Position numbers and translations under genes: made by a program. DNA of 64,000 nt from Phyllobacterium endophyticum (GTDB lineage: Bacteria; Pseudomonadota; Alphaproteobacteria; Rhizobiales; Rhizobiaceae). The notes under the pieces were generated by a model. It did not search any database and had not been told where the DNA came from. It was given only the letters and a program-made list of their open reading frames with translations. Within the stretch, counting starts at the first letter, position 1. The number at the start of each line of letters is the position of its first letter. Positions 1 to 8,010 of the stretch are shown one piece after another. The stretch lies in assembly GCF_003010935.1 (NCBI RefSeq), contig NZ_PGGN01000002.1, positions 186,001-250,000 on the forward strand, given 5' to 3'.

Positions 1-467
1 TTATTGCCGTGCTCGGTCATATGGCCGAGCAATGCAGCGCGTCCCTGGACGGGCTCAATGTCGTGATCGCGCTAAACAAGCATTATGCCAGCGGGCTCGC
101 ATCCTCGCTGCAGACAGCAATCAGCAACGTACCGGCGTCGGCTGCTGGTGTGATGATGCTCCTGGCCGACATGCCAGCACTCTCCGCCATTGACTTGCAG
201 ATGATGATCAGGCGTTTTCAGGATTCCGGCGGTCAATCGGTTGTGAGGGCGACTTTCGAGGGCAAGCGTGGCAATCCCGTGATCCTGCCGAGAGTCATAT
301 TCGACGAAGTGTTCACGCTGTCAGGCGATGTCGGTGCACGCCATTTGATCGAGAGCGGCGATATCCCGGTGATCGACGTGGAGCTTGGCGATGCGGCCGC
401 GCTTGACGTCGATACGCCTGACATGCTGCATCGAGCCGGTGGCACAATCGCAGAGCCCATCCAATAG
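1..467 (+). CDS. MobA-like nucleotidyltransferase, C-terminal part (partial)
   Basis: The reading frame is open from the first bases of the window, so the gene begins upstream. The visible part resembles the C-terminal half of the MobA/MocA family of NTP transferases, which attach CMP or GMP to molybdopterin. The segment 'LLADMPALSA' matches the conserved nucleotide- and metal-binding D-M-P motif of the family. It is followed by 'GKRGNPVILPR', which matches the usual G-x-P-x-x(L/F) substrate loop, and by a 'DVDTP' end motif. That ending and the loop favour the MocA (molybdenum cofactor cytidylyltransferase) branch, which serves xanthine dehydrogenase or CO dehydrogenase-type enzymes. The partner enzyme would lie outside the window, so the exact role is inferred. 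The next gene starts 9 bases downstream. Confidence 0.75.
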   Translation, partial: IAVLGHMAEQCSASLDGLNVVIALNKHYASGLASSLQTAISNVPASAAGVMMLLADMPALSAIDLQMMIRRFQDSGGQSVVRATFEGKRGNPVILPRVIFDEVFTLSGDVGARHLIESGDIPVIDVELGDAAALDVDTPDMLHRAGGTIAEPIQ

Positions 468-476
468 GAACGTCGC

Positions 477-1352
477 TTGATCAGATCGTTTATCTTCGCA
501 GTGCTGGCTCTCGCATTTCTCGGCGCACCCGCGTCAGCATTGCAGCTGGAACCTTACAAGGACGATCTCTTTGCTTATCCAGGGATCCTGAAGACTAGCG
601 ACGGAGGTGATTACGTCGTCCTCGACTACAATGAGATGCGGGATATCAATGGTCGCGACCAAGTACCGGAACGGCGCGTCAAACAGAATTACATTTCGCT
701 GCAGCCAAAACGTTCCCAGAAGGACCTTGTCGTCAGGACGGATGGAGGTTCGACAAAGCTGATTGCGGCTGGCAAACTATCGGGCGCCTCTGTGATCACA
801 ATCTATCTGCACGGGCAAGGTGGCAATCGTCAGCAAGGCATGAACGATTTCACCTTCGGAGGTAACTTCAACCGCTTGAAAAATCTCATGGTTCGCAGTG
901 GAGGGCTCTATATCACGCCAGAGTTCACTGACTTCGGCGACAAGGGTGAGAACGAAGTTGCGGGTGTGATAGATTATTTCAAGGCGCAGTCGCCGCAAGC
1001 CAAGCTGTTTGTTGCCTGTGGCTCGATGGGAGGAGCGCTGTGTTGGAAGCTGGCACAGGATGCCGAAACGTCGCGTAAAATCTCTGGCCTGATAATTCTC
1101 GGGTCCCTGTGGGACGAACACTTCATTGGATCTCCGACGTTCAAGCGCCGTGTACCGGTCTTTTTCGGCCATGGCAGCCGTGATCCGGTTTTTTCCGTCG
1201 ACAAACAGCATGCATTCTATGAAAATATCCGCACTTCAGCGCCGGGTTATCCGGTGCGGTTTCACCGCTTCGAGGGCGGCAATCATGGTACTCCGATCCG
1301 AATGACCGACTGGCGGGAAGTGCTGAACTGGATGCTGTCAGTCGCGCCCTGA
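477..1352 (+). CDS. Secreted alpha/beta hydrolase
   Basis: A 291-residue protein with an N-terminal signal peptide (hydrophobic core at residues 5-20, likely cleavage after ASA). It has alpha/beta hydrolase features: an oxyanion-type 'YLHGQGG' strand-turn near residue 105, a nucleophile elbow 'CGSMGG' (G-x-S-x-G) near residue 180, an acid in 'GSRDPVF' and a histidine in 'GGNHGTP'. A periplasmic esterase, lipase or peptidase is likely, but no substrate can be read from the sequence. The start is TTG, with AGGAA 6 bases upstream overlapping the stop of the preceding gene, so the two are probably co-transcribed. No ATG lies close enough to be a better start. Confidence 0.75.
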   Translation: MIRSFIFAVLALAFLGAPASALQLEPYKDDLFAYPGILKTSDGGDYVVLDYNEMRDINGRDQVPERRVKQNYISLQPKRSQKDLVVRTDGGSTKLIAAGKLSGASVITIYLHGQGGNRQQGMNDFTFGGNFNRLKNLMVRSGGLYITPEFTDFGDKGENEVAGVIDYFKAQSPQAKLFVACGSMGGALCWKLAQDAETSRKISGLIILGSLWDEHFIGSPTFKRRVPVFFGHGSRDPVFSVDKQHAFYENIRTSAPGYPVRFHRFEGGNHGTPIRMTDWREVLNWMLSVAP

Positions 1353-1476
1353 CAGCTTGCTCGCACTTGTGGCAATAAAGTCCCATTGTGGCAGTTGTGC
1401 CACTAGACAAATGGTGAAAACCGAATAGTTTCCGGCCCATATCCCTTCATGCGATGAGAACTTTTCGGAGAGAACG

Positions 1477-1899
1477 ATGCGCTTGCCAATTCTAATGAGT
1501 CGGATTGCTCCCTTGGTAGTCCTTGTTCCGCTAGCCGCATGTTCTACGACCGGCGCGCCAAGCCTGATGCCGACCATGCCGACATTTGCGCCCATACGGC
1601 CTCCCGTGAACGCTGCCTTGGCGGAACCCTGCATTGCGGCCGCTTCCTCCAAATATTTCATGGGTGAAAGTAACATCAAGGCTGTGGATTCTGAGGCTGT
1701 TGGCGGCGGAATCAATCACGTTCGCCTCAAGGTCGACATCCGCGACGCTATGTGCACGGTCACCGACAAAGGAAAAGTCCGTTCGGTCGTCGATACGATG
1801 CCGAAAAGTGCGGACCAGCTTGCTGCCGAAGAGGCCGCGGCCAAAAAAGCCGCTGGCCAAACGGCACCCGCACCCAAGAAAGCCAAGAAAAGCAGCTGA
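1477..1899 (+). CDS. Small outer-membrane-type lipoprotein
   Basis: A 140-residue protein with a lipoprotein signal: a basic N-terminus, a hydrophobic stretch and the lipobox L-A-A-C at residues 19-22, so it should be lipid-anchored through that cysteine. The mature part has two further cysteines (in 'EPCIAA' and 'DAMCTV') that could form a disulfide. It ends in a low-complexity Ala/Lys-rich tail, as seen in peptidoglycan- or envelope-associated lipoproteins. I do not recognise a named family. It sits alone on the plus strand, with AGAGA upstream of the ATG and a good terminator just after the stop. Confidence 0.7.
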   Translation: MRLPILMSRIAPLVVLVPLAACSTTGAPSLMPTMPTFAPIRPPVNAALAEPCIAAASSKYFMGESNIKAVDSEAVGGGINHVRLKVDIRDAMCTVTDKGKVRSVVDTMPKSADQLAAEEAAAKKAAGQTAPAPKKAKKSS

Positions 1900-1920
1900 T
1901 TGCACGACAGAGTTCATCCG

Positions 1921-1950
1921 AACGGCGCGATGAACATTGCGCCGTTTTTT
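1921..1950 (+). terminator. Rho-independent terminator after lipoprotein gene
   Basis: Inverted repeat AACGGCGC / GCGCCGTT (1921-1928 and 1939-1946) followed by a run of six T at 1945-1950. It lies 21 bases after the lipoprotein stop and just overlaps the stop codon of the convergent lipid kinase gene. Confidence 0.85.
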
Positions 1951-2854
1951 ATGGCTGATCTGGTGGAACGAGTACTTTCAGTTCGCCGGCATGTATCGCA
2001 ATCTTCACGTCCTTGGGCAAAGGCACCAATTCGCCATCGATGGTCGCTTTTGCGCTTCGCCGGAGGTGCGGAAAATGCAGCTCGACTTCTTTTGCAAGAA
2101 ATTCCTCGACGTCGGGATTGCGCCGCCATGATCCAGTCAGAACATTGAAGGCCAGCTTTATAAGCCCGATCGGTGTCAGGCGGCCGGCGATATAAATGCC
2201 CAATTCACCATGATCGACAGAGTCCGGTATCGGCAGCATACCCTGCCCATACGGATTATTCGCAACCGAGACAGCCGAGACCGTTCGCTCGGTTGCCGTC
2301 CCGTCGACTACCATGCGTACGGCAAAACGCGGCGGGTTGCTCACCGCTTTCGCAAATGCACGCAGGCTCGCAAGCTGCTTGCCCCAACGCGAGCTGTACT
2401 CCAGAGTATTGCGGAATTTAATCATCTGCGGCTGAAAGCCGATCGAAAACTGGTGAACGAAGCTCTCGGCATTTGCGGTGGAAATGTCTACGGATTTTAT
2501 TTCCCCAGCCGCGAGGCTCTCCAGTGCTAAGTTCAAATCCAGAGGGATTTTCAAAGCGCGTGCGAACAGGTTCATCGTTCCGGCAGGCAAGATAGCTAGC
2601 GGCACGTTGGCTTTCCACGCCACGTCAGCGGCGGCGGAGATGGTGCCATCTCCACCCCCCGCCATCAGAACGTGTTCTCCGGTCTCGCCCGCAACCTTCT
2701 GAAGCGCCTTGACGATACTCTTCCCGGCTACGATCTCGCTTTCAAAAGTATGGCCATGCTTTTCGAAAATCTCTTTGGCGGTCTCCGCGAACAATTTCAT
2801 GTCCATGGTTCGAAACGTACCGCCATCGCGATTGAAAACGGCATGGACTTTCAT
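1949..2854 (-). CDS. Diacylglycerol kinase-like lipid kinase
   Basis: A 301-residue protein of the DAGK catalytic (YegS/BmrU/DgkB) family, which phosphorylates lipid substrates with ATP. The family signature G-G-G-D-G-T lies near residue 67, preceded by 'HVLMAG' and followed by the conserved 'LAILPAGTMN(L)FAR' segment, which holds the P-x-G-T-x-N motif. The C-terminal beta-sandwich domain ends with 'ATIDGEL', the typical D-G-E motif. I chose the inner ATG at 2854 (protein start MKVHAVFNR) because AAGGA lies 7 bases upstream and the family usually begins right at this strand. A longer frame with 15 extra residues exists. The natural lipid substrate is not known for most members. Confidence 0.85.
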   Translation of the reverse strand: MKVHAVFNRDGGTFRTMDMKLFAETAKEIFEKHGHTFESEIVAGKSIVKALQKVAGETGEHVLMAGGGDGTISAAADVAWKANVPLAILPAGTMNLFARALKIPLDLNLALESLAAGEIKSVDISTANAESFVHQFSIGFQPQMIKFRNTLEYSSRWGKQLASLRAFAKAVSNPPRFAVRMVVDGTATERTVSAVSVANNPYGQGMLPIPDSVDHGELGIYIAGRLTPIGLIKLAFNVLTGSWRRNPDVEEFLAKEVELHFPHLRRSAKATIDGELVPLPKDVKIAIHAGELKVLVPPDQP

Positions 2855-2920
2855 ATCAGATCCTTGGTTGGAGGCTTCAGTAGACCAGACATGATTCATC
2901 GCCCCGTGAGGCGCAATGCC

Positions 2921-4219
2921 TCAGGTGCAATTTTGTTCCTGTAGTACCCGGATGTGAGGACTGGTGAAACCAAGGATTCGCAGCGCATGCTGTAGTTCAG
3001 GCGCGCTCATGAATAGCTGCCACAACAAGCCGCTTCGATAGTTTTCAATCATGGCGACGACCGGGCCCTGATTGATGGCGAGATAGGTCCTCGCGAACCA
3101 GTTACGCGCCGATGAAAAGGCATCGATGAAGCCAAACCTGCCATACATCTTGCTTTGTGGAAGCGTCGCGAAGTAGCGCAAGGCGCGCAATGTCTCCTCA
3201 GGCAGATAGGGAAGGCTGCTGAGCGCGGCTGTGGGCGCAATGAGACCAAAATCTGAAATGGGCGAACTTACCTTGTAGCCTCCAGGGCCGTGACTGGAAG
3301 TCAGGCCCCAGCAATGTTCATTGTAGCCGACCTGGTCATGGGGATTGTGGACGCTGTGCAGGTAGTTGATTCGGGCATGGCTGCAGTTTTGCAGCCAGTA
3401 GTCGGCATACTGATCCTTGAGGCCGCGTGGATCCAAACCACAGAATGAATAGTGGGCGAAGAACAAGGGACCGCCGTAGTCCGGACCGAGAGGCAGCGTT
3501 ACGCCGTAATATGTCCGACCATTAAGAAAAGCACCATTCCCCGCAAAGCCTTGATGATAAATCTCGGCATCGATAGCGTGGTCGGGGGATGCGGCAGCCA
3601 ATATGTAGGTTATCAACGCCTCATTCCAGCCCCGAATGGGTACATTGCGCAGCCAGTCATGTTTCGGACTGCGGTGCCAGTAGAGAACTTTTTCACTGGC
3701 TTTCACATGGGAATTCCACTGGACAGAACGCCAGATCTGATCGATCCGCGTCCGAAGGGCAGCTTCGACAGTACTCGAGGGCAAAAGATACTGCCGGACG
3801 CAAATCAGTCCCTGAACAAGGAGTGACGTTTCTACCAGATCTCCGCCATCGTCGACACGGTTGAACGGCACGGTCCTGCCATCTACTCCATTTATGAAGT
3901 GCGGGAAGACGCCGCGGTAGCGTGTCGTACGTTCAAGCGTCGACAGCATCCTGTCAAAGCGATCCAAGGCATCATTGCGTGTGATCCAGCCGCGCTCGAT
4001 CGCCACGAGGATCGCCATGAATCCGAAACCGGACCCTCCAATGGCGACAAGATCGTTACTTGGATCAGAGGTTCGGCCAGACCGGTCGCGCGAGAGCCCA
4101 CTTGGCGGATGCGCGCCATCCCAGAAGTAGCGAAAGCTGGCCTTTTGCACATGATCCAGGAGCAACTCGTCGCTGTCACAGACGGTCAATGAGCTTTGCC
4201 AGGCAAGCCTCTGGTGCAT
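2921..4219 (-). CDS. Glycoamylase-like protein (GH144-like)
   Basis: A 432-residue protein matching the 'glycoamylase-like' family (PF10091). It begins with the typical 'SFRYFWDGAHPPSGLSRDRS' segment, has 'SGFGFMAILVAIERGWI' about 60 residues in, and ends with the W-F-A-R-x-Y-(L/F)-(A/G)-I-(N/D)-Q-G-P motif. The family overlaps CAZy GH144, whose characterised members are endo-beta-1,2-glucanases, and it also forms the C-terminal domain of cyclic beta-1,2-glucan synthases. I see no signal peptide, so a cytoplasmic or periplasmic location cannot be decided. A role in beta-1,2-glucan turnover is inference only. The gene has the same orientation as the lipid kinase, 66 bases away. Confidence 0.75.
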   Translation of the reverse strand: MHQRLAWQSSLTVCDSDELLLDHVQKASFRYFWDGAHPPSGLSRDRSGRTSDPSNDLVAIGGSGFGFMAILVAIERGWITRNDALDRFDRMLSTLERTTRYRGVFPHFINGVDGRTVPFNRVDDGGDLVETSLLVQGLICVRQYLLPSSTVEAALRTRIDQIWRSVQWNSHVKASEKVLYWHRSPKHDWLRNVPIRGWNEALITYILAAASPDHAIDAEIYHQGFAGNGAFLNGRTYYGVTLPLGPDYGGPLFFAHYSFCGLDPRGLKDQYADYWLQNCSHARINYLHSVHNPHDQVGYNEHCWGLTSSHGPGGYKVSSPISDFGLIAPTAALSSLPYLPEETLRALRYFATLPQSKMYGRFGFIDAFSSARNWFARTYLAINQGPVVAMIENYRSGLLWQLFMSAPELQHALRILGFTSPHIRVLQEQNCT

Positions 4220-4737
4220 GGTTGGGCGGGATTCTCTCTATGGCTTTGTGCCGCTACAAATATAAGCCGCATCGGCAGAGCGACTGATCCTTAAAACTAT
4301 CTAACCTGTAAGACGCAGATTGAGAAGATGGACATTGAATTTACCAGGGCGAATCTAAAAACGCATAGGGGATGAGCCTGTTTCAAGCCTTCATTGCGGG
4401 GTGCGGGATCGCTGAAATACGTGATGGGCTTATCAATACAGGTGCTTCGCCGACGAACTAGGACCAGGACACCCGCTATTTTCATGATCTCGAAAATAAA
4501 TATTGAGCGTGCTTCCGACGTGATCAGGCGGTCGTATTTGCCATTGATGAAACAAATGAACCAAGCGCCCGCTTTTTCGGGCGATATTATTAGTGCATCG
4601 AACCTCTTCGACCGGCTAACGCCGGCTAAATATAATTTCCCGGCATTATTGATGTGAATCCGGCTGTTGCCTTTGACAATAAATGTTTTATCTAGGACAG
4701 CAGATAGTCATAATCTTGTCATCCAAGTTAGCGTCTC
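4220..4737. other. Intergenic region, no convincing gene
   Basis: 518 bases, richer in A+T than the neighbours, between divergent genes. A 6-base-pair hairpin (CGCCCG at 4566-4571 with CGGGCG at 4578-4583, loop of C and five T) is visible and could end transcription or be structural. A TTGACA hexamer at about 4672-4677 lies upstream of the gene at 4738, but I find no good -10 at the right distance. An open frame at 4394-4657 has no ribosome site and an unconvincing composition. Confidence 0.5.
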
Positions 4738-5217
4738 ATGAGACATCGCATCCTTTTCGGCTCTTACCCGATCCCGCGTTTCGCGGGTATTGCCAGTCAC
4801 AACTTTGTCGTCTGGACCGACGAAAAAGGTCGGCCTCTATATGAGATCAATGGTGGTGCGGCGAATGCCGACGGCAGTTTCAATTATTGTGCGATCCTGG
4901 GACCGCTGACCGCGGTGGTTACCGACTATGCCGATCGCGACCTGATTTATCGGCCCGAGTTCTATACCCGCCCAACTTCGCGTACGACCCTGCTGCTCGA
5001 AGGCAATTATGCCTCCATTGCCGATCGCTGGCGCGCTGCGGTCGACGTTGCCGAACAGATCCGGCATTCAGGGCTGCGTTATTCGTTTCTCGTCCAGAAT
5101 AGCAATTCGGTGGCAACGGCAATCGCGAACAGCATCGGCGTAGCACCGCCGCGCACCGCGATAGGGCGCGTCAGAGCGCCGGGCAGCTATCGCCGATTGG
5201 CGCTCGATCGGCCCTGA
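4738..5217 (+). CDS. Uncharacterised protein with H-N-F and N-S-N-S motifs
   Basis: A 159-residue soluble protein that I cannot assign. It has no signal peptide or membrane segment. Two motifs stand out: 'SHNFVVWTDEKG' near residue 21 and 'FLVQNSNSVATAIANSIG' near residue 118, separated by an 'LLLEGN' strand and a W-R-A-A-V-D-V-A-E-Q-I helix. A His early on and a polar N-S-N-S cluster before a helix recall papain-like (NlpC/P60 or LRAT) folds with the catalytic order permuted or the cysteine replaced, but this is speculation. No ribosome site is obvious before the ATG. It stands alone between divergent and downstream operons, and no function is proposed. Confidence 0.6.
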   Translation: MRHRILFGSYPIPRFAGIASHNFVVWTDEKGRPLYEINGGAANADGSFNYCAILGPLTAVVTDYADRDLIYRPEFYTRPTSRTTLLLEGNYASIADRWRAAVDVAEQIRHSGLRYSFLVQNSNSVATAIANSIGVAPPRTAIGRVRAPGSYRRLALDRP

Positions 5218-5245
5218 CAGGAAACGTTTTCCACCGAACCATGTC

Positions 5246-5267
5246 AGGAAACGGATTTTCGTTTCCT
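5246..5267. terminator. Perfect 8-bp inverted repeat, possible terminator
   Basis: AGGAAACG (5246-5253) and CGTTTCCT (5260-5267) with a 6-base T-rich loop, 29 bases after the stop of the gene at 4738 and followed by a T-rich stretch. It could end that transcript or act as an operator in front of lpiA. A related imperfect palindrome, GGAAACGTTTTCC, lies just upstream at about 5220. Confidence 0.4.
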
Positions 5268-5388
5268 TATCTTGATTTTGCCATTGCGCTTGGCGCAATC
5301 CCGCCACTATCACAGGGCTAGTGACGCGATCCCGATTCCATGGTGAAGTCGGGATTGTTTCTATCCGTCTCTGGATCCGGAATACCTC

Positions 5389-8010
5389 ATGGCGTCTTCC
5401 CCTGGCAATGACAAACAGGTCCAAAGGATCGAAGCTCGCGCGCGATCGAGATTGCCTTGGGGCAAGAAGACACGATCGGCCTTGTTTGCAGCTTTTGGTA
5501 TTGCCGTCGCGATCCTCGGTCTACTGGTTCTTGACCACCTTTCCAGCGGCATTTCGATCCACGATGTAAAGCGATCGATTCATGCGATCCCAAGCAGTGT
5601 TCTGCTGATCGCATTGTTCTTTACATTCGTAAGCTTCGCGGCCGTTGCGCTCTATGATGTGGTTGCCGTGGAAACAATCGCCCCCGGACGGGTTCCGTAT
5701 CATATCTCCGCCATGGCGGGCGGCGCCGGGTACGCGATTTCCAATGCGCTGGGGTTCTCCCTTTTGACCGGTGGCGCGCTGCGATACCGCGTCTACGCTG
5801 CCGAAGGCATCGATATTGCCGATATTGGCCGTATCATCGGCACATCCTGGATGGCGATCTGGTTTGCGTTCACCATCCTGATCGCGATCGCGCTCGTCAT
5901 CGATCCCTCGAGAATCCCCTGGGTGGTGTCATTCGGACCGGTTGTAGACCAGGTGATCGGGATAATGGTTCTGGTTGCTGTGGCCGGACTCCTGTTGTGG
6001 CTTTCCCGGCGCGAACGGACACTCCGGATCGGCAAACTGTCTGTTCGCTTGCCTTCTTCCCAAGGTGCATTTCTGCAAATCCTGGCTGGACTGGTCGACG
6101 TAGCGGCCGCTGCTGCAACACTCTACGTCCTGCTTCCAGCTGGATCTGTGAATAGTATTCCAGCGTTTGCCCTCGTTTACGTCGTCGCGGTCGCTCTTGG
6201 TATCATCAGCCACGCGCCCGGCGGGATTGGTGCTTTCGAAGCAACCATTGTCGCGGGTCTGGGGCTTGGGCAAAATCCGGACGCCATAGCGGCGCTTGTT
6301 GCATACCGCGTCATCTACACCCTCATCCCATTCTTGATGGCGATAGCAGGTTTCGTGATATCCGAAGTCCTTCGACGCCGCCATCTCATCGCTGGTCCAA
6401 CCATATCTGCGGTGCGCATGTTCGAGCCGCTTATTCCGCCGCTCGCGGCCGGCATTGCCTTCCTTGGCGGTATCGTTCTGCTGATTTCCGCAGTTGTCCC
6501 GGATCTGCACCATCGACTGGAGTTGCTTGCCGATATTCTGCCGATGCCTTTTCTGGAGATGTCCCATCTTGGCGCTAGCTTCGTCGGATTAGCCTTGCTG
6601 ATCGTCGCGCGGGGCCTGGCGCGCCGTCTCTGGCGTGCTTGGTTCGTTGCCCTGATCCTCTTCAGCCTTGGCGCCATCTTCGCGTTGACCAAAGCCTTTG
6701 CCTGGGAAGAGGCACTGATGCTCGCCTTGATGGCCGGCACGCTTTTGCTGTTCCGCGACTCGTTTTATCGTAAACCGCTGGGCGAACATTTCAGTCTGTC
6801 CTGGGGCTGGCTGGCGAGCGTCGGTACAACCGCATTCGCAATCCTATGGCTCGGTCTTTTTGCCTACCGCCACGTCGAGTACGCGAATGAACTGTGGTGG
6901 GAATTCGCTTGGGACGCACAGGCGTCGCGCTTCCTGCGCGTATCCGTACTTATCCTGACGTTTCTCGCCGCGATAACGATCAATACGATCATCAATGGAG
7001 TTGGCCGAGGCAGACTGCGTGCACAACCCATTCCTGAATTGGTACCGGACATCGTTGCCGCATCCCCGAGAGCCTCAGACGCACTTGCTCTATTGGGAGA
7101 CAAGCGCTTTCTGCTGGATCCCAAGGGAACGGGCTTTGTCATGTATGCCCGTTCGGGTGGAAGCCTGGTTTCAATGGGGGAACCGGTCGGTAGCGATGAC
7201 GTGATCGCTGATTTGGCCTGGGCCTTTCGCGGCCTTGCAGACCGTACCGGGACAAGAACGGTTTTTTATGGAGTCGGACCAGAAAGACTGCCGCTTTTCC
7301 TCGACATGGGGCTGACCGCGTTGAAGCTCGGAGAAGTCGCGCGAGTCGATCTAAGCGACTTCTCGCTCGAGGGCTCCAAACGGCAACCTTTGCGCTATGC
7401 TGCGAGGCGCCTGGAAAAAGAGGGGATCAGTTTTGAAATCATCTCCAGGGGTGAAACTCCCGAGATTATGGAGGAGCTTCGTGCCGTCTCCGATGCCTGG
7501 CTGGAAATGAAATCCGGTTCCGAAAAGCGCTTCTCGCTTGGCTCCTTCGAAAATGCGTACCTTTCGCACTTCGATATTGCGGTGTTGCGAAAGGAAGGCG
7601 TGATCGTAGCCTTTGCGAATGTGTGGCGCGGAGCGGACAAGCACGAGATTGCGGTCGATCTGATGCGGTATGTGCCTGATGCGTCCAGCGTTGTCATGGA
7701 TGGACTATTCGCCAATCTCCTGATGGCTGCAAAGAATGAAGGCTATCACTGGTTCAATTTGGGCGCTGCCCCGCTTTCTGGCCTCTCCGATAGTCATCTT
7801 GCCTCTCGATGGAACCGGATCGGTTCATTCATCTATCGCCGGGGCGCTGAGTTTTACCGGTTTGACGGACTGCGCGCATTCAAGGATAAGTTCGGCCCGA
7901 ATTGGACGCCCTACTATCTGATTTGCCCCCCGGGGCTCGCTACGCCCCGTTCGCTGATCGATGCAACGAACCTGGTGAGCGGTAGCCCCTTCGAGGTTTT
8001 CAAACGATGA
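5389..8010 (+). CDS. lpiA: Lysyl-phosphatidylglycerol synthase/flippase (LpiA/MprF)
   Basis: An 873-residue MprF-family protein that transfers lysine from Lys-tRNA to phosphatidylglycerol and flips the product across the inner membrane. The N-terminal ~530 residues hold a dozen or more membrane segments with the flippase motif region 'ISHAPGGIGAFEATI' near residue 270. Residues ~550-865 form the soluble GNAT-like synthase domain (DUF2156), with the conserved 'FNLGAAPLSGL' and 'FKDKFGPNW' segments near the end. Length is normal for the family. In rhizobia this gene is lpiA (low-pH inducible) and lies in an operon with acvB, as here, with a 4-base ATGA overlap. Lysyl-PG lowers membrane negative charge and raises resistance to cationic peptides and acid. 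A 7-bp hairpin (ATCCCGA/TCGGGAT) lies in the leader about 30-60 bases before the ATG. Confidence 0.93.
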   Translation: MASSPGNDKQVQRIEARARSRLPWGKKTRSALFAAFGIAVAILGLLVLDHLSSGISIHDVKRSIHAIPSSVLLIALFFTFVSFAAVALYDVVAVETIAPGRVPYHISAMAGGAGYAISNALGFSLLTGGALRYRVYAAEGIDIADIGRIIGTSWMAIWFAFTILIAIALVIDPSRIPWVVSFGPVVDQVIGIMVLVAVAGLLLWLSRRERTLRIGKLSVRLPSSQGAFLQILAGLVDVAAAAATLYVLLPAGSVNSIPAFALVYVVAVALGIISHAPGGIGAFEATIVAGLGLGQNPDAIAALVAYRVIYTLIPFLMAIAGFVISEVLRRRHLIAGPTISAVRMFEPLIPPLAAGIAFLGGIVLLISAVVPDLHHRLELLADILPMPFLEMSHLGASFVGLALLIVARGLARRLWRAWFVALILFSLGAIFALTKAFAWEEALMLALMAGTLLLFRDSFYRKPLGEHFSLSWGWLASVGTTAFAILWLGLFAYRHVEYANELWWEFAWDAQASRFLRVSVLILTFLAAITINTIINGVGRGRLRAQPIPELVPDIVAASPRASDALALLGDKRFLLDPKGTGFVMYARSGGSLVSMGEPVGSDDVIADLAWAFRGLADRTGTRTVFYGVGPERLPLFLDMGLTALKLGEVARVDLSDFSLEGSKRQPLRYAARRLEKEGISFEIISRGETPEIMEELRAVSDAWLEMKSGSEKRFSLGSFENAYLSHFDIAVLRKEGVIVAFANVWRGADKHEIAVDLMRYVPDASSVVMDGLFANLLMAAKNEGYHWFNLGAAPLSGLSDSHLASRWNRIGSFIYRRGAEFYRFDGLRAFKDKFGPNWTPYYLICPPGLATPRSLIDATNLVSGSPFEVFKR

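Noticed and set aside
4394..4657. Plus-strand frame of 87 codons
   Set aside because: Lies in AT-rich intergenic DNA, no ribosome site, low-complexity Arg/Thr run.
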